A stretch of 64,000 bases of DNA, from contig OY987267.1 of the NCBI GenBank assembly GCA_963920665.1, positions 8,494,001-8,558,000 on the forward strand, given 5' to 3'. The DNA is from Straminergon stramineum (Eukaryota > Streptophyta > Bryopsida > Hypnales > Calliergonaceae). Shown here piece after piece: positions 16,244 through 28,704 of the stretch. The position numbers and the translations under genes were made by a program. The stretch's first letter is position 1. The number at the start of each line of letters is the position of its first letter. The notes below the pieces were generated by a model that was not told where the DNA came from, searched no databases, and was given only the letters and a program-made list of their open reading frames with translations.

Positions 16244-17728
16244 TCAGCGAGCTCCATCCGGCAGGGGACCCAATGTGCCCTCGCCCGTTTTGAGCAACTG
16301 CAAGTGGTGGAATTTCATGGGGTGCTTCAGCTCAAACTCGTTCACCCGCAGCGGGCGGTTCTCTGCGTAGTCAATGAAGTCCTTGGATGTTTGCGTGTCG
16401 GGCGGATATCCTTTCAGGCGTCGCGTGGTCTTGCCAAATGTTTGCGAGAATAGGTGCTGCATGCATGGACAGGTTGGACAATCCGCCACAATCAGTCACT
16501 CATTCAGGTCAATCTGCTGCAGTCAATCTTGGTCACGATCGAATGGGCACCGAATTCTTACATACGAACATACATGGACATATGATCTACTGGTAAAACA
16601 GCATTCCAGGCTGGAGCTAGCCCGACGTCCGGGAAGACAGAGAGACACACAAACAGACAAACAGGCAGATTTGTTAATACCTGGGAGGCATGGACATGGC
16701 CGGTGTAGCCTTTGAGATGGTGGCGGGCTTCCATGACCTCCAAGGTGTCATCCTTGAATGCTTCAAAGGTTTTCTTCGTCTGAATCTTGACATTCGTGTA
16801 GGGCAGCACGCTCATGCTCATAGACATTGTGGTCTCCCGTGGGTATTTCTTGGTGGTCCCTGTGATGGGCCTGCATCATGTGCCATGCATGCCGCCGATC
16901 GATTACATGCGTTTGGGAATTATTTATTTGTACAGCTAGCTAGCGTCAGCCTTGCGAGGTCCAGAGAATCCAAATCTACTGGCACTTACAAAATCCATGC
17001 ATGCCAATGCATTTATTCGCTCTACGTACGACCAATCGATCGATCGAGCAAACGACCTGAGAGTTCTGATGTCGAGGGTGCCGGAGCAATATTTCATGTC
17101 GTCGGGAGTCTCGCGCTTGCTGGCCTGCCATCTAATGGGCGCGGGGTCGTTCACTTCGCCAGCGTGGGCAAGCTGTGCATAGAAGAAATTCCGTCCTTCG
17201 ACTTTGTTCTCGGTACTCTGCACGGGGAGATGATGCAGCTTAGCATTCATCAAGGCCGATAATAAGCAACTCAAACAAGACGAATTCATTCATTTGATTT
17301 CGCCATGGCCAAAGGAAATCGATAGTGCCACAGCCGTTACGTTGCTGGTAGGCCAGAATCCAATTAAATTAAGATGTTTCTGCAATTTCAATTCTGCAAG
17401 TAGCCAGTAAGCAGAGTGATTTAATCCTGCATGAGTATTTGGGGTCGAGGGTGATGGAATGGAGATGGTGAGGGTGACAAACCAGGTGATAGGCGGTCTC
17501 GACTTTGTTGTGGCGAAGGGAGTCGGTGAGAGCGGCCGCTCGCCGAGAACCATCGGAGTAGCCATGGCCGATCACGTGATTCCTGTACGCGGGAATGTTG
17601 CCCGTGTAACCAGGGATGGGACCTTCCTTGCCGATCCTCGCACCCGGCACCGTGTGCATATTGCCGGGCGGGAGGGGCAACGGTAACCTCGGCGCCCTCT
17701 CCATGCCCGCGGGGGCTTCGTTCACCAT
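16244..17728 (-). CDS. Putative FAM166/CIMIP2-like axonemal microtubule inner protein
   Basis: Four minus-strand exons: 17728-17483, 17217-17057, 16870-16681, 16456-16244; all splice sites are GT-AG, phases agree, and the protein has 269 residues. Exon 1 carries GPIPGYTGNIPAYRNHVIGH followed by GYSDGSRRAAAL; exon 3 carries HHLKGYTGHVHAS. The pattern P-G-Y-T-G-x-x-P-x-x-R-x-x-x-G-x-x-Y is the hallmark of FAM166/CIMIP2-type proteins that bind inside ciliary doublet microtubules. The protein is basic, proline-rich at the N-terminus, without signal peptide or membrane segment. The role in sperm flagella is inferred from the motif; other small ciliary proteins share YTGH-type motifs, so the exact family is open. 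The gene model itself is more certain than the name. Confidence 0.6.
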
Positions 17729-18740
17729 AATTTAGGGCGGTTGGTAGTGCGCCGTCTGCTTTGGGGGAGTTAAATTAGATGACTCAATCTTGTTTCGTTG
17801 TCTGTTTGCCACCCTGGGAAAAATTCACTTTGCAGGGTAGCAGTGAGAAGTGATCGCGTCTTGGGAGTCTTGCATTGTGAGATCGAGTCACATATTGGAC
17901 ATGGTCACAGTTGTTTTTATGTCTGGCTCTGTCGGTATCTGATAATGGTGGCTCTCGCAGACCCTGGGACAATTTTATCTTGTCCATGCGCGCAATGCAG
18001 GTAGGTACGCAAGGTGGTTCATACAGAATCGAGATCGAGAAGGGAATCCCGATGAGATTGGGGAAGAGAGAGGAGAATCTGAGAGTTCGAGAGAGAGAGA
18101 GCGAGAGCTGGGAATGCTCAAGTGAACAGGGGAGGCGGCGGAGGGGTGGATCACAGTTGGGGTCAGGACGTTTCCTGTTTAAAAACTGAAATTCGGGCAG
18201 CTTTTGAGTTACAGGACGGCAGCCACCGGATACGTAACGTCCAGAGGGCTTGGATTCTCGCGTGTCTACAGCTGGGTCGGTTTGGATCATGTTTAGGATG
18301 AAACGGGCGAGGATTCGCCGACTGAGTGAGTGACTGAGACACCAAGCCTGGCATCTCTATCGAAGCCGACCACCTGGTATTGGGCACGGTCGCTTTAATT
18401 TCTTCTCTTGATGGATCGGTGATATGCCCCCCTGGTTTGGGCCTAAAAGAATTAAGTTAGTGGCGTCGCCATCTCCGGGCTTGCATGACCAGCGGGGTCG
18501 CTAACTGTAATGGAGCAGCTAAGCTAACCATTCCGTTGCGGGACAAATCAAATCAAATCTGGAAGTGCGATCCCGAGTGAACGGTCGCCACCGCGATTTT
18601 CAGAGGTGTCGATCGGGTCGTCTCCACCGTTCTCGTGAAGACGGCTGCATGCCGCCTGCCTGTCTCTTCAGATGCGGACTGCCATTTCCGATCTCCAAGT
18701 ATCTTCATCGATCGTACGTCATGCGCATCTATCTATCATA
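17729..18740 (-). promoter_or_regulatory. Upstream region of the minus-strand gene, perhaps a shared promoter
   Basis: This non-repetitive, GC-richer DNA lies 5' of the gene starting at 17728. It includes a GA-rich tract near 18081-18112. Frames here, such as 17784-18290 (-), have no recognisable protein. A TATA-like box on the opposite strand at 18739 suggests divergent transcription, but this is inference. Confidence 0.35.
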
Positions 18741-18746
18741 TAAATA
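18739..18746 (+). promoter_or_regulatory. TATA-like box on the + strand
   Basis: TATAAATA follows AT-rich bases in a GC-rich neighbourhood. About 75 bases further the first ATG (18813) opens a frame of only nine codons, so the transcript, if any, is probably non-coding or has its coding part after an intron I could not find. Confidence 0.3.
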
Positions 18747-19591
18747 CGATTGTAACGACGACTCCTGCGTAGATCGAGCATCGTCCTCCTCGGCTAGCGC
18801 GCAGAGTCACGCCCATGGCTCTGCTTCAATTCTTCTACATTTGAACAGCATCCTAGCTCCACCGACAAACCTACGGCGGATGATGCTTCAGGTCACCTAG
18901 CTCGCCATTATACATTTCCAAGATTCAGGTAGACAAGCCAGTTTGCACCCTCTCATCCCTGTACATACATCTTCAGTAATCACTGCTACGTCCTCTCTCT
19001 CTCTCATTGGTTGCTCTTGTCAAATAGCTGTGCCCTGCCTCCCTCAACCATTCCTGACAATAACACAGAATTTTGTTGCCGAACTAATCAGTGCTCTTGT
19101 AACTTACGTGCAGAGTTGTGCATCCCTCCCACTATGCGGGTCTCCTCCTCGACTCCGTGGCGGGAGCTACTACTAACTGGCAGTGATGTCCTAGAATTAT
19201 CCATTCTAGCCGAATTATATACTTAACATACAGTAGTCCATCGACGGAATTTCTGTGAAAAATGACACGTGCACTCCTGAATGAATGATGTGTTGTCACT
19301 TGATGGAACTCAATTGGTGCCCAGGTTCATATTGTGAGCTTTCCCGGCGCAGTTTGCATAAGTTAGCAGCTAACAAATAAACCGCGATGTTGGCCTCAAT
19401 CATCGATTCAACCACGGAGCGAATGATGATAACTTTTCTGACTTGCTCAAAATGGAATTCATTCTGCAACAAAGTCATCAATTGGGGAATGAAAAAATCA
19501 TCAAATAATGATCATGTCGGACTCTTGATGTCGAAGCGTCGTCAACCGAACATATGATCATATGTCAATTGCACACCAGGCAGGCCATATC
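18747..19591. other. Non-repetitive DNA, possibly transcribed, no gene recognised
   Basis: GC content is close to that of the gene islands up to about 19230, then falls. Frames at 18943-19226 are short and serine/proline-rich with no known domain. A CTCTCTCTCTC tract lies near 18995. Confidence 0.3.
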
Positions 19592-19808
19592 GGTAAGAGC
19601 ACCCAATGGCGTCCGTGTACCCAAAGGCGTCCCTTTCTAAGTCAGGAATTCATTGTAGAACGTAAATGTAGCTAGACTGTAGACCTCTTATCATTTTAGG
19701 TCAAAAAAAAAAGCTATGTATTGCCTACTTACATTTACAACCTGAAATGATTATGCTCTGTAGAATCTGACGTTATTGGGTACAGGGATGCCATTGGGTG
19801 CTCTTACC
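19592..19808. mobile_element. MITE with 32-bp terminal inverted repeats (217 bp)
   Basis: The left end GGTAAGAGCACCCAATGGCG continues with TCCGTGTACCCA; the right end is its reverse complement with only two mismatches over 32 bases. The interior is non-coding. The GGTAAGAGCACCC-type ends recall Tourist/Harbinger MITEs of plants; I could not settle a target duplication, although both flanks contain a TAT trinucleotide. The high arm identity suggests a fairly young insertion. Confidence 0.85.
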
Positions 19809-20279
19809 TTATAATTTGTAAGTAGCACTGTAGTACTGCCTCACAAGCACACTTTGTAAATATTAATGTTAAGTAAGGTAGAAGCACCCAAATGTAACGT
19901 GAGTCGTTTACAGACACCTAGAAAACAACCTAAATCCAAGTGCTTGTGGACTCAAAGTAGACAAGTGGGGTTCTAAAGTAGACTTATGGGGTTCTAAGAA
20001 GTTGTCATTCTTCCAAGATGCAACCGATCACCCGCACTTGATCCAAGTTTTGAGTGTTGCTTTTCAGTGTTTCCGTGCCTACTTTGGTATTAGTCTAATG
20101 TCCATAGTAGGTGCATCTTCAAAGTACTTTTCAAAAATTCAGATAATATTCATACAAGCTCAAAAAAATATAAAACCAATTTTGTTGGTTTCCTAAACCA
20201 GTTCCTAATACATGCACAACATTTTTTTTCCTGTATGCACCCTCCATATCAAGAGATCCAAACAAGTGTCACATTTAAG

Positions 20280-20830
20280 TGCTTCTATACCTTAATACAT
20301 ACTAGGTAGCTAACAAGATAGAAGGAAATCTAAATTGTTGATTATAGTTCAAATATGGAATTGAAATACACTAATTCCAACACTAAGATTGTTCTAATAA
20401 ACAATCTAAACCATGTGTAATTTTTTTAAATTATTATTAAAATTGAATTCAGAAATTGATCTAAATCATCCAATACATCACTTTCTCAAGAATTTGCTAG
20501 GATTGTTCACAAAACAAGAAGCTTTGTAACTTTCACATTACTTATCCAAACAGAATGAATCAAACCTTTTGATATAGAAAAAAAAATATAACCTAAGTGA
20601 AATAAGAAAAATTTTAAAAATTTAAATTTTTTGCCACTTGCCCTTGCCTATTTGTACTTGTTGTGACATAACTTTTGCTCCCAAGCACCAATTGAAATAA
20701 AAAAAATTATATTCCCAGAAAGCTAGTCAATTTTCCTATCTTGAAAAACAGTTTCAAAATGTCTTTGCACAAGTTGAAACCATAGGTACTTGCCGGACTT
20801 TCTAGAGTCCCTTTACAAAATTTTGGAATG
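20280..20830. mobile_element. Truncated family A TTAA element
   Basis: From CAAGATAGAAGGAAATCTAA to the GTACTTGCC..CTAGAGTCCC block, this matches the middle and right part of the complete copy at 45640-46571 and of 62116-63062. Shared blocks include CATAACTTTTG, CCAAGCACCAATTGAAA and GGTACTTGCC. The outer ends are missing, so this is a decayed copy. Confidence 0.6.
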
Positions 20831-22876
20831 AAGCTTTTGAAATAGTATATTACTTTAGAAACAAAATCTATGTAATGATTTATAATTTTTTAGTTTCACA
20901 AGATTAAAAAGAATACAAGTGACTAATTGCACATATCTTAGTCCAAATAATGATGTGAGATTTTTCTATGTTCTATTTCATGTGATGTATAATATACAAA
21001 ATTCTAACTAAGCAAAAGACAAAAAATCATTTTTGACAACAGTCAAATGCTATTACTCCTATAATTACCTAATATAACTTTTATGAACATTTGAAATTGA
21101 TTATTAGGAATGTCTCAACATGCCATAATTGATAATGACACATTCTTCATTTTTCGCTTGAGTTCATAATTTTTTATCTTTTAAATCATTATGTACCATT
21201 ATCTAATCTCTCTCTAATTTTCAATGTTGTTTTAGAAGCAAAATTTTGCTAAAAGGTGAAACTAAATGATGGAATTATTCCAAATTCCCTTTTTCAATCT
21301 AAAAAGTTATTTTTCGTCTCCAAAAATACAAATGATAATTGTTAAAGGAAAAAGTGAAATCATAGAATTTTCATAAATAAAGTAAAATATGTGCAGTAAA
21401 TAATTTATGTATGGAAATGGATATATGATGGATTTACTTGTCACTGTCAAAGAGAAATTTTAAGCCCTAAATGCCCGAGGCACCAAATTTTGGTGTTTTG
21501 AAAACTTTGAAGTTAAGTAAAATCCAACCAAATTGCTATTAATAGTACTTTATATTTTTAGAGAACTCTTTTTGAAATTTAGTTTTAGGATCAAAAAGCC
21601 AATCTTAAAAATGAAGGATTATGATTTTTCTATTCAAGATTTTGTGCAAGGATGCCTATTGCAATCCTGACTTCCCATAGTGTTGAGGGCTCTTGGAAAT
21701 GAGCCTCAAGTACACTAGATCTTGGAAGAAAAATCACATTAGAAATTCATTTAAAAAATTGTAGAATAGATTTTGAAAAATTGTAAATTGATTGGGGTTG
21801 TGCATACTAGGCCCTACAACCTCATATTGTTTTAGTGACCAAATTTTTAGAGTTGACATGCAAAAAGAGAATTAAAAAAAATTCATAGTTTTAACACCCT
21901 CATGATCAAACATTATAATCTTTCAATCTGAAAGTGATATTGTTATGTTTTCTTTTCTTGTGTGATCTCTAACATATGTAGTTTGAATTTGGACAGTTAC
22001 AATTCAAAATAAATTGGTAAAACTTATGAAAATGTTGACTTTTTGTTCAATTTAGAGAAAATTTCAAGAAGCTCCAAACAACCCTTGGCATTTAGGGGAT
22101 AAACTCCAAGTAATTGAATTAAAGATAGTAAGATTACTATTGATAATTATTAATAAGCAATTAAATCTACTCTTTCATATATCATTACTACACGTGATTT
22201 TTCTTTAGGTAGGCTCTTGTAGCTACAATTTTTGAGGTGGTTTTTTGAAACTTTTTCTTTAGATAGAATAACACATTAGCTTTTAGGGAATATAATTTCT
22301 ACTTTGATTGGTGCATAGGAGTAAAGGTTATGCCATAATAAGCTCAAAATGGGGGAGACTAGGCCACAAAACAAATCTACAAAAACTTGAAATTAAATTT
22401 GAAATTTTTTTCTCAAAGATTATATTTTGGTCTACACAAAAAGTTTTGATTCATTCAATCTAGATTAGTATTGTTAAAGTTATGGATCTTCTTGTTTTGT
22501 GAGCAATCATACATACTTCTAGAGAAAATAACGTATTGTATTCTTATTAGTAAAGGAAGATCCAATTTGTAAAGTTTTTAGCTCTTTGCAATAAATATGA
22601 CAACTTTGAGTGGTCTTAATGATAAAAAGGCCTTGGGATTGTATGGGTTAATTAAATGAAGTGCATCCTTTACAACATTCATCTAAAGTCCCTATCTGAG
22701 ATGATGAAGAAAGCACATTTGAACAATGTTTTATCCAAATGACTTGTATAACTATCCTTAGTAATATTTGAATCTTCAAATGCTTATCTTCTTGTTTGAC
22801 CAATATGATGGAATTGAGGTAAATGATATGTCCGTGCAAAGATACAAACAAAAACTTGTTTAAATTCAAAAAAAGA
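20830..22876. other. AT-rich intergenic DNA
   Basis: No gene, RNA or complete element is visible. Homopolymer A and T runs are frequent, and all frames are short. Confidence 0.45.
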
Positions 22877-24209
22877 TTAATTCCTAAATGTCTAGATTCA
22901 TCTTCAAAATTAACAATTTGAAAAAACTCATTGTAAAGTGCTACTTGAAAGCATATTTTGGAATTGATATACAAATGATAGTTGTAGACTTTTAGTTGTA
23001 GATTTCATCTATATGATTCGATTCACCAATGCTATTGCCAATATTCTTTTTTGAGTGAAATTTGTTGGAATGGATTCGAAATGAGGTTCTCTTTACATGG
23101 TGATTTTTTGAAATTTTTGTGTTCTTCAAATCTATGACCTCATTTTGGATAATCTAGTCTTGAACTAGAGTCAATGCAATTTCGGTTTGGTCAACCACTT
23201 GACATACTTGAACATTGGTAATTTTAGATATGTACTCTAGTAACACTAGATCCAACCCTTAGACAAGACAACAACTTGATCAAGTATCTCCCAAAATTAG
23301 GATTATTTTCATCCAAGAAGTGAAGAGGATGAAACTAAAGTTTCAATTTGTTCATCATCTAGAAAATGAACATCCAAGCATTTAGGGGTTAATCCCTCAA
23401 GGCCCAAGGAGCCATTTTTTAGCCTCTCACTTGTTCAATAGGTCAAAGTTATAATTTCATATTCCTACATTCTAAGAAGGATATCTAAATGAATTTCATA
23501 TTATGATGTTCCTATTGAAGGGGAAGCTCAAAAGTACGATTGACATCATGTAACAAGCTTGATGTACAATGCACACTGCCAATCAAAGTTCAAACTTGTG
23601 AAAAGTTTAAAAATTGCTTGGACCTTGAGGGGTTAACCCCTAAACATGTGGATGTCCATTTTTTGGATGATGAACAGATTGAAACTCCAATTTCATCTTC
23701 CTAACTACTTGGATGAAAGTTATTTTAATTTGTGAAGATAGGTTATCAAGCTTTTGTCCTATCTAAGGGTTGGATTTGGTGTTACTAGAGTTCATATTTT
23801 TCTAAAATTACAAATGTGCAAATATTTCAAGTGGTCAAACTGCATTGACTTTAGTTCAAAATTGGATTAGACAAAATCAGGTCATAGATTTTAAGAACAC
23901 AAAAATTTCAAAAAATCACCATGTGAAGAGAACCTCATTTCAAATCCATTCCAATAAATTTTACTCAGAAAATGATAATATTTTACTTGCAATCGAATTT
24001 TGAAGGAATTTTGGAATTTCTCTTTCAAAATTTATAAAAAAAGATTGGTGATAGTATTGGTGAATCTAACCATACAGATGGAATCTACAAATCAGAATCT
24101 ACAACTTTTATTTGCATTTCAATTCCAAAATATGCTTCCAAATAGCACTTTATAATGATTTTTCTCAAATCGTCATTTCTGGAGATGAATTTGAACATTT
24201 AGGGGTTAA
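22877..24209. mobile_element. Inverted array of three TTAA-bounded units (1333 bp)
   Basis: Unit 1 (22877-23392) starts TTAATTCCTAAATG and ends CATTTAGGGGTTAA. Unit 3 (23633-24209) is the same sequence in reverse orientation, with about 70 extra bases, starting TTAACCCCTAAACATG and ending ACATTTAGGGGTTAA. Between them lies unit 2 (23389-23636, 248 bp) with its own ends TTAATCCCTCAAGG and CCTTGAGGGGTTAA. Neighbouring units share the TTAA at each junction. The arms are about 80 percent identical and could fold into a hairpin of over 500 bp. Even chance translations agree: INSKICFQVALYNEF on one arm and FNSKICFQIALYNDF on the other. No intact protein is encoded. Confidence 0.8.
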
Positions 24210-25269
24210 GGCTTTGAAGCCAGTGTTAAAAGAGTCTAGAACTTTGAAGAAGCTTCCACGAAGGCTCCCGCGCTCTTACGGAAACACAACGGCAGTTGAG
24301 GCGGACCCTTTATCTTTATCTTTTTCTCTTTGGACCCACCATTTCTTTTTCCCTTCCTCGTAAACATAGGGTTGTGTACACCAGCGTCTCTGTTTACTCG
24401 CACTTCGATTACTTCTGCGCCACGGCCAAGGTGTCTCCCCGCACCTGACCACCGCGCTCCGTTGGTTTCACCGCCCTCCACGATCATTCTCCTCGCCCTG
24501 CTTCCCCTCTTTCTCATCTAAAATTAAAAATAATTTCTTAGTTTTCTTCTCGCTGTTCAATCGCTCCATTTGGTGAAGTTTCGCATTTTTACGGTCCTCT
24601 TTCGTTCCAATTTTCTCTTGCAAGCAAGTGAATTCATCGCATCGGCCATGGGAACACGTTGCGGTGGCGAAGGTTATCGGAGCGACTGGTGTGATGTAAG
24701 AGTTCCGGGGACTGCGTTTTGAGGCGAGCATCTATTTGCGTCCCTAGGGTTTCCATGCTTTCTCTGATCTGATTTTTGCGGGGATTAGAAGTTGGCTGAG
24801 TTCTTTCCAGATGTTTCTTTCTCAGTGCAAGTGCAGTTTCTAGGGTTCTTGTGTGCTCGGACTTTATTGCCGAGGTGGAGCTTGAGAAGGACAGGGTCTG
24901 AACTCGGGTGTGAGTTTGTGACGGGAGTTTGAGTGGTGTCGGGTTTATATTTCTTTCTTCCCCACACGATCGCTCTGCATATTTTCGAGTATAAAATGAT
25001 GCCCCGAGCAGTTTACATGTGAAGGACGTAGTTTAAAAGGGTTAAGAGCGTTCAGTGGAGGTTGATCGTGACGTTCCGGACTATTGCTGGAGAATCGACT
25101 TGGATGAGGGCGTTCTAGGATTGTAAGTTGGTTCTGAGAAGAATTCACGAATGTCGTAGGAACTAGAAAGGGCGTAGGTCAAAGGATTCTTTGAGTACCT
25201 TGCACAGATTTTTCGTTTTTCTTATCACTCTTTTGGGCATTTGGTTTGTTTGGAGGATTGCTATACAGG
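24210..25269 (+). promoter_or_regulatory. Promoter, 5' UTR and probable 5' UTR intron of the PRP38B gene
   Basis: Composition turns genic at about 24240, right after the transposon array. Just before the start codon, CTATACAG|GATGAG looks like a 3' splice site, which suggests an intron in the leader; the donor was not fixed. Frames on both strands here are composition-driven. Confidence 0.45.
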
Positions 25270-26556
25270 ATGAGTACGCAGGAAGTTCAGACGTGCGGGA
25301 AACCACTTGATACTCTAATTGAGAGAGTGCTATGCCAGAACATACTGTCTTCGGATTATTTCAAAGAGCTTTTTGCTCTCAAGACATATACAGATGTGGT
25401 TGACGAGATTTATAATCATGTGGATCATGTTGAGCCATGGATGACGGGGAATTGCCGGGGTCCATCAACTGCGTTTTGTTTGCTTTACAAGCTTTTCACG
25501 ATGAAATTCACGGTGAAGCAGATGCAAGATTTGCTTGACCATCCTGATTCGCCATATATCCGAGCTCTAGGGTTTCTATACCTAAGGTACGTTGGAGACC
25601 CGAAGACGCTGTGGGAATGGTTGGAGCCTTATGTGGAGGACCCGGAGGAATTTTCTCCAGGATCTAACGGGAAGAGGACAACAATGGGTGTATACGTTCG
25701 AGACATTATTTTGAATCAGTACTACTTCGACACACTGTTTCCTCGCATACCTGTGCCTATACTGCGACAAATTACCGCGTGTCTGGAACGCATGAAGCTG
25801 CCAACGCAACCTTCGGGTGTTACTGGGAGCAGTAGTCGACATGGTGCAGACGACACTGCTAGAAGACCACCTTCTGTTAAGGCGGCTCTTTCTGTGTCAT
25901 TCGGACAGCGAGCTCCTCACCGGGCATTCACTCGAGATTCCTCCCCTGTTCGCCGAACTGCACCTGTTAGGGAGCCTGCAGTTCCAGACAGCGACAGAGA
26001 TAGGGAATATGGTCGAGACAAAGGCAGAAACTCTCGAGACAGGGACCGACGTGAAAGTGAGGCGCGGGATCGTGAGCAGGAGAAGGAAAGAGCGAGGGAA
26101 AGAGACAGAGACAGAGAAAGGAGCAGGGATTACGATCGTGAAGGAAGCCGTGGAAGGGGTCGGGATGACAGGGATCGAGACAATGGCAGAGAGTATTCTA
26201 GATATAGGGACAATGAGCGGGACAAAGCGAGGGCTAAAGATAGAGGATATGGGCGAGACGAGGACAGGTCAAGGGATAGAAGAAGAGACCGGAGTCCCGA
26301 CAGGGATCGAGAAAAGGAACGGAGGTATAATGGTGACCGGCGCCGCAGTCGCAGCCCTGTCCGTCACAGTCGAGATCGTGACAGATCCAGAAGCCCCGCT
26401 CGAGCTCCTCCAGCGTCAAGTAACCTCAAGAAGCTGTTGGATGTCTACGGAGATGCGAGCCACACTAAGAGTGAGAATGCTACTAACAGTGGTTTAAATT
26501 CAAAAGCGTCAGTTGATGATGATGTGATTCACCTTGGTAGTGCAAGGTGGAGGTAG
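25270..26556 (+). CDS. SRL1: Pre-mRNA-splicing factor 38 family protein (PRP38B/SRL1 type)
   Basis: A spliceosome-associated protein of the nucleus. A single uninterrupted coding exon encodes 428 residues from the ATG at 25270; the frame is open 24 bases further upstream but only to a TTG. Residues about 10-180 form the PRP38 domain: LIERVLCQNILSSDYFKELF, HVEPWMTGNCRGPSTAFCLL, SPYIRALGFLYLRYV, EFSPGSNGKRTTMGVYVRDI and YYFDTLFPRIPVP. Then comes a plant-type linker, ARRPPSVKAALSVSFGQRAP, which matches Arabidopsis SRL1 as I remember it. About 240-395 is dense in RD, RE and RS dipeptides, typical for SR-like splicing proteins, and the C-terminus is NLKKLLDVYGDA..LGSARWR. An intronless reading frame fits a member that may have been retrocopied long ago or is simply compact. 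Confidence 0.93.
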   Translation: MSTQEVQTCGKPLDTLIERVLCQNILSSDYFKELFALKTYTDVVDEIYNHVDHVEPWMTGNCRGPSTAFCLLYKLFTMKFTVKQMQDLLDHPDSPYIRALGFLYLRYVGDPKTLWEWLEPYVEDPEEFSPGSNGKRTTMGVYVRDIILNQYYFDTLFPRIPVPILRQITACLERMKLPTQPSGVTGSSSRHGADDTARRPPSVKAALSVSFGQRAPHRAFTRDSSPVRRTAPVREPAVPDSDRDREYGRDKGRNSRDRDRRESEARDREQEKERARERDRDRERSRDYDREGSRGRGRDDRDRDNGREYSRYRDNERDKARAKDRGYGRDEDRSRDRRRDRSPDRDREKERRYNGDRRRSRSPVRHSRDRDRSRSPARAPPASSNLKKLLDVYGDASHTKSENATNSGLNSKASVDDDVIHLGSARWR

Positions 26557-28700
26557 TTGTTAGGGACTTGAGGACTGTGCCCCAGTGTGGACCGCGATTG
26601 AGGATAGGATTCTTGCTGACGAGTTCTAGGTCTCTCCAGCTCTTTAGCAGTTTCCAGGGATTGGAAGTCTCCGCTGGTCCTTTGTTCTCGTCTTCTCTCA
26701 CTTAAGACTGTCATTTACAATTTCACAATGGCTTTCATGAATAATGGACGTGCAATGTTTGTGGGTATGCTGTATCGCCCTACAGTCCAGCCCTTCAGAT
26801 GTTTTCCCGCCTTTTTCAGTTGCTGCGCACAAGAATGTCGGTAGCCGCAGATATAATAATTTTCTAGTGGATGAAGCACTGGTGTTTGGGTTCAAGTACC
26901 ACCAGCATCATAGGTGTGGTGAGTGTATCTCATTTTGCAACGCTCTTATTTGTATTTGCTTCATGTGATTGTCAGTGGTCCGCTTGTGAGGTATCGGGGG
27001 GCGATATGACCAGTACATGACCTGCCCGTTGTGTTTGATGGAAGTTGAAGTAGGACTGTTTGCTTGCTAGAAAGTTATTAATTGGAACTAATGCAAGTTT
27101 CATTGTTTCTTGTTTCATTTGATCCATTCCACATCAAACTCTGGATGAACTTATCGAGCTTTGGTTTCTACTAAAGGCAAGTAGGACCTTATCCAATGAC
27201 TTGAATGTACTATAATGAGAGGTTGCTCACTGATAGTTTCTAGGACTTCTTGCATGTGCTGTATGTAGTGGTCGCTTCCGTTATTGTAGATGTTAATGGT
27301 AAGGCGCTCTATGTTGCTGGTTCTTGTGACACTAACTACCTCTAGTTTCCACTATGCCTCCAGTTAAGAGACACCTCCAGGGTCGTATCAACTTGTCATG
27401 GACATTTGTTTCTCATGGAGCAACTGGAGGTTCCATGTAAACCTGAACCATGTCATGATGCATTTTGGTACATGATGAGTATCAGTTGTCTGATACCGGG
27501 GTGTCTTTAATACGGTAACATTGTCTGTCATCAATATCTATAAGAGACTCTTTTCTGAATGCACGTGTGTTATTTTGGCAAGTCTCTGGCCTTATTTGCC
27601 TGTGTATCTAACCAGTACGAGTGCTAGAGAACAGTAGCTTCTCAAGTTTAATTTTGTGAACTGTATCTGGAGACCAGAATGCCCTTCTGGGATTTAAGGG
27701 GGGTGATGTTTTTTCGTTTGTCTTCGCTCAGATGGTGGGAGATGTTCCCATTGTTGAGAAGGTCTTGTGAGTCTGGCGCATCAGTAACAAAACATGTTTA
27801 CCTTCTCTTCATTGCTGGGCAGATTAGGCAGGATCGATAAGACGGGGGTTATAGCAAGTACAGAAATTGTTTTTCAGGCGCAGATTCCTTTAGTAAATCT
27901 GCATCAGCGCTTCACATCTTCACGTGTATGGTGTGGGTGTGATTCAAATTGATTCAGCTGGATAGTTCAAGCAAGTGTAGTTTTCTTGGCTTCAATACGT
28001 GTGTGAATTTGTAACATATTTAGCCTTGCATCCCAGGATACCGTAGCAAACTCTCCCCTGATTTTTGCGTATTTTCTCAGTCGCTGGAATTGCCATTTTA
28101 ACCTCTAAAACTATAAAGAATTGTAAAAATATATGCGAAGCTGGTGAAGGTACGTTCTTGCCAGAATCGTTTAAAAATCTGATTGAGCTCAAAGATTATA
28201 AGCTGTATGATTGACTTGTTTGTTTGTTTTTGTTTTTGCACAAGTGAAAGCTTTACTTAACAGCAGAGAAGGTACACCTGAAGCGGGCAAACCTGCCGAG
28301 CAAAAGAGTGTGAGAGAAGATCCATTTGAGGTTTCGTTTTGATCGTAGATTACATTCACAAATTTATTTTTATTTTTATTGAGAGTAGTTGTTAGGTTCA
28401 GTTGTGCCCTATATGAACAACTTCGGATATAACTTAAGCTTACACACTTGCCTAAATGAATTTTAGAATTAGTAATGATTTTTCAAGTGATAACAAGTCC
28501 TTGGTATACGGAGGATTCTATAATTAAAATGTACGTGGAAGTAGATAATTACCGATAAAGAGTGCATTCAGCAGGAATGCAAAACAGCTAGAGTTGTTTC
28601 CATTCACAGCAGAGAACCAAATAAAAGTATAGTTATCATAAAGATATTTTACGAGAAAGACCTGTTCGTTCAAGAAAATGCTTTGTGTTTTGTTTGTAAA
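26557..28700. other. 3' UTR of PRP38B gene and non-repetitive flank
   Basis: About 2.1 kb of moderate GC follows the stop without a recognised protein or element. The first several hundred bases are probably 3' UTR. A non-coding transcript further on cannot be excluded; nothing in the sequence proves it. Confidence 0.35.
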
Positions 28701-28704
28701 CTGA

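Noticed and set aside
24236..24731. Overlapping frames on both strands before the PRP38B gene
   Set aside because: They are basic, low in conserved features and lie in the leader/promoter region.
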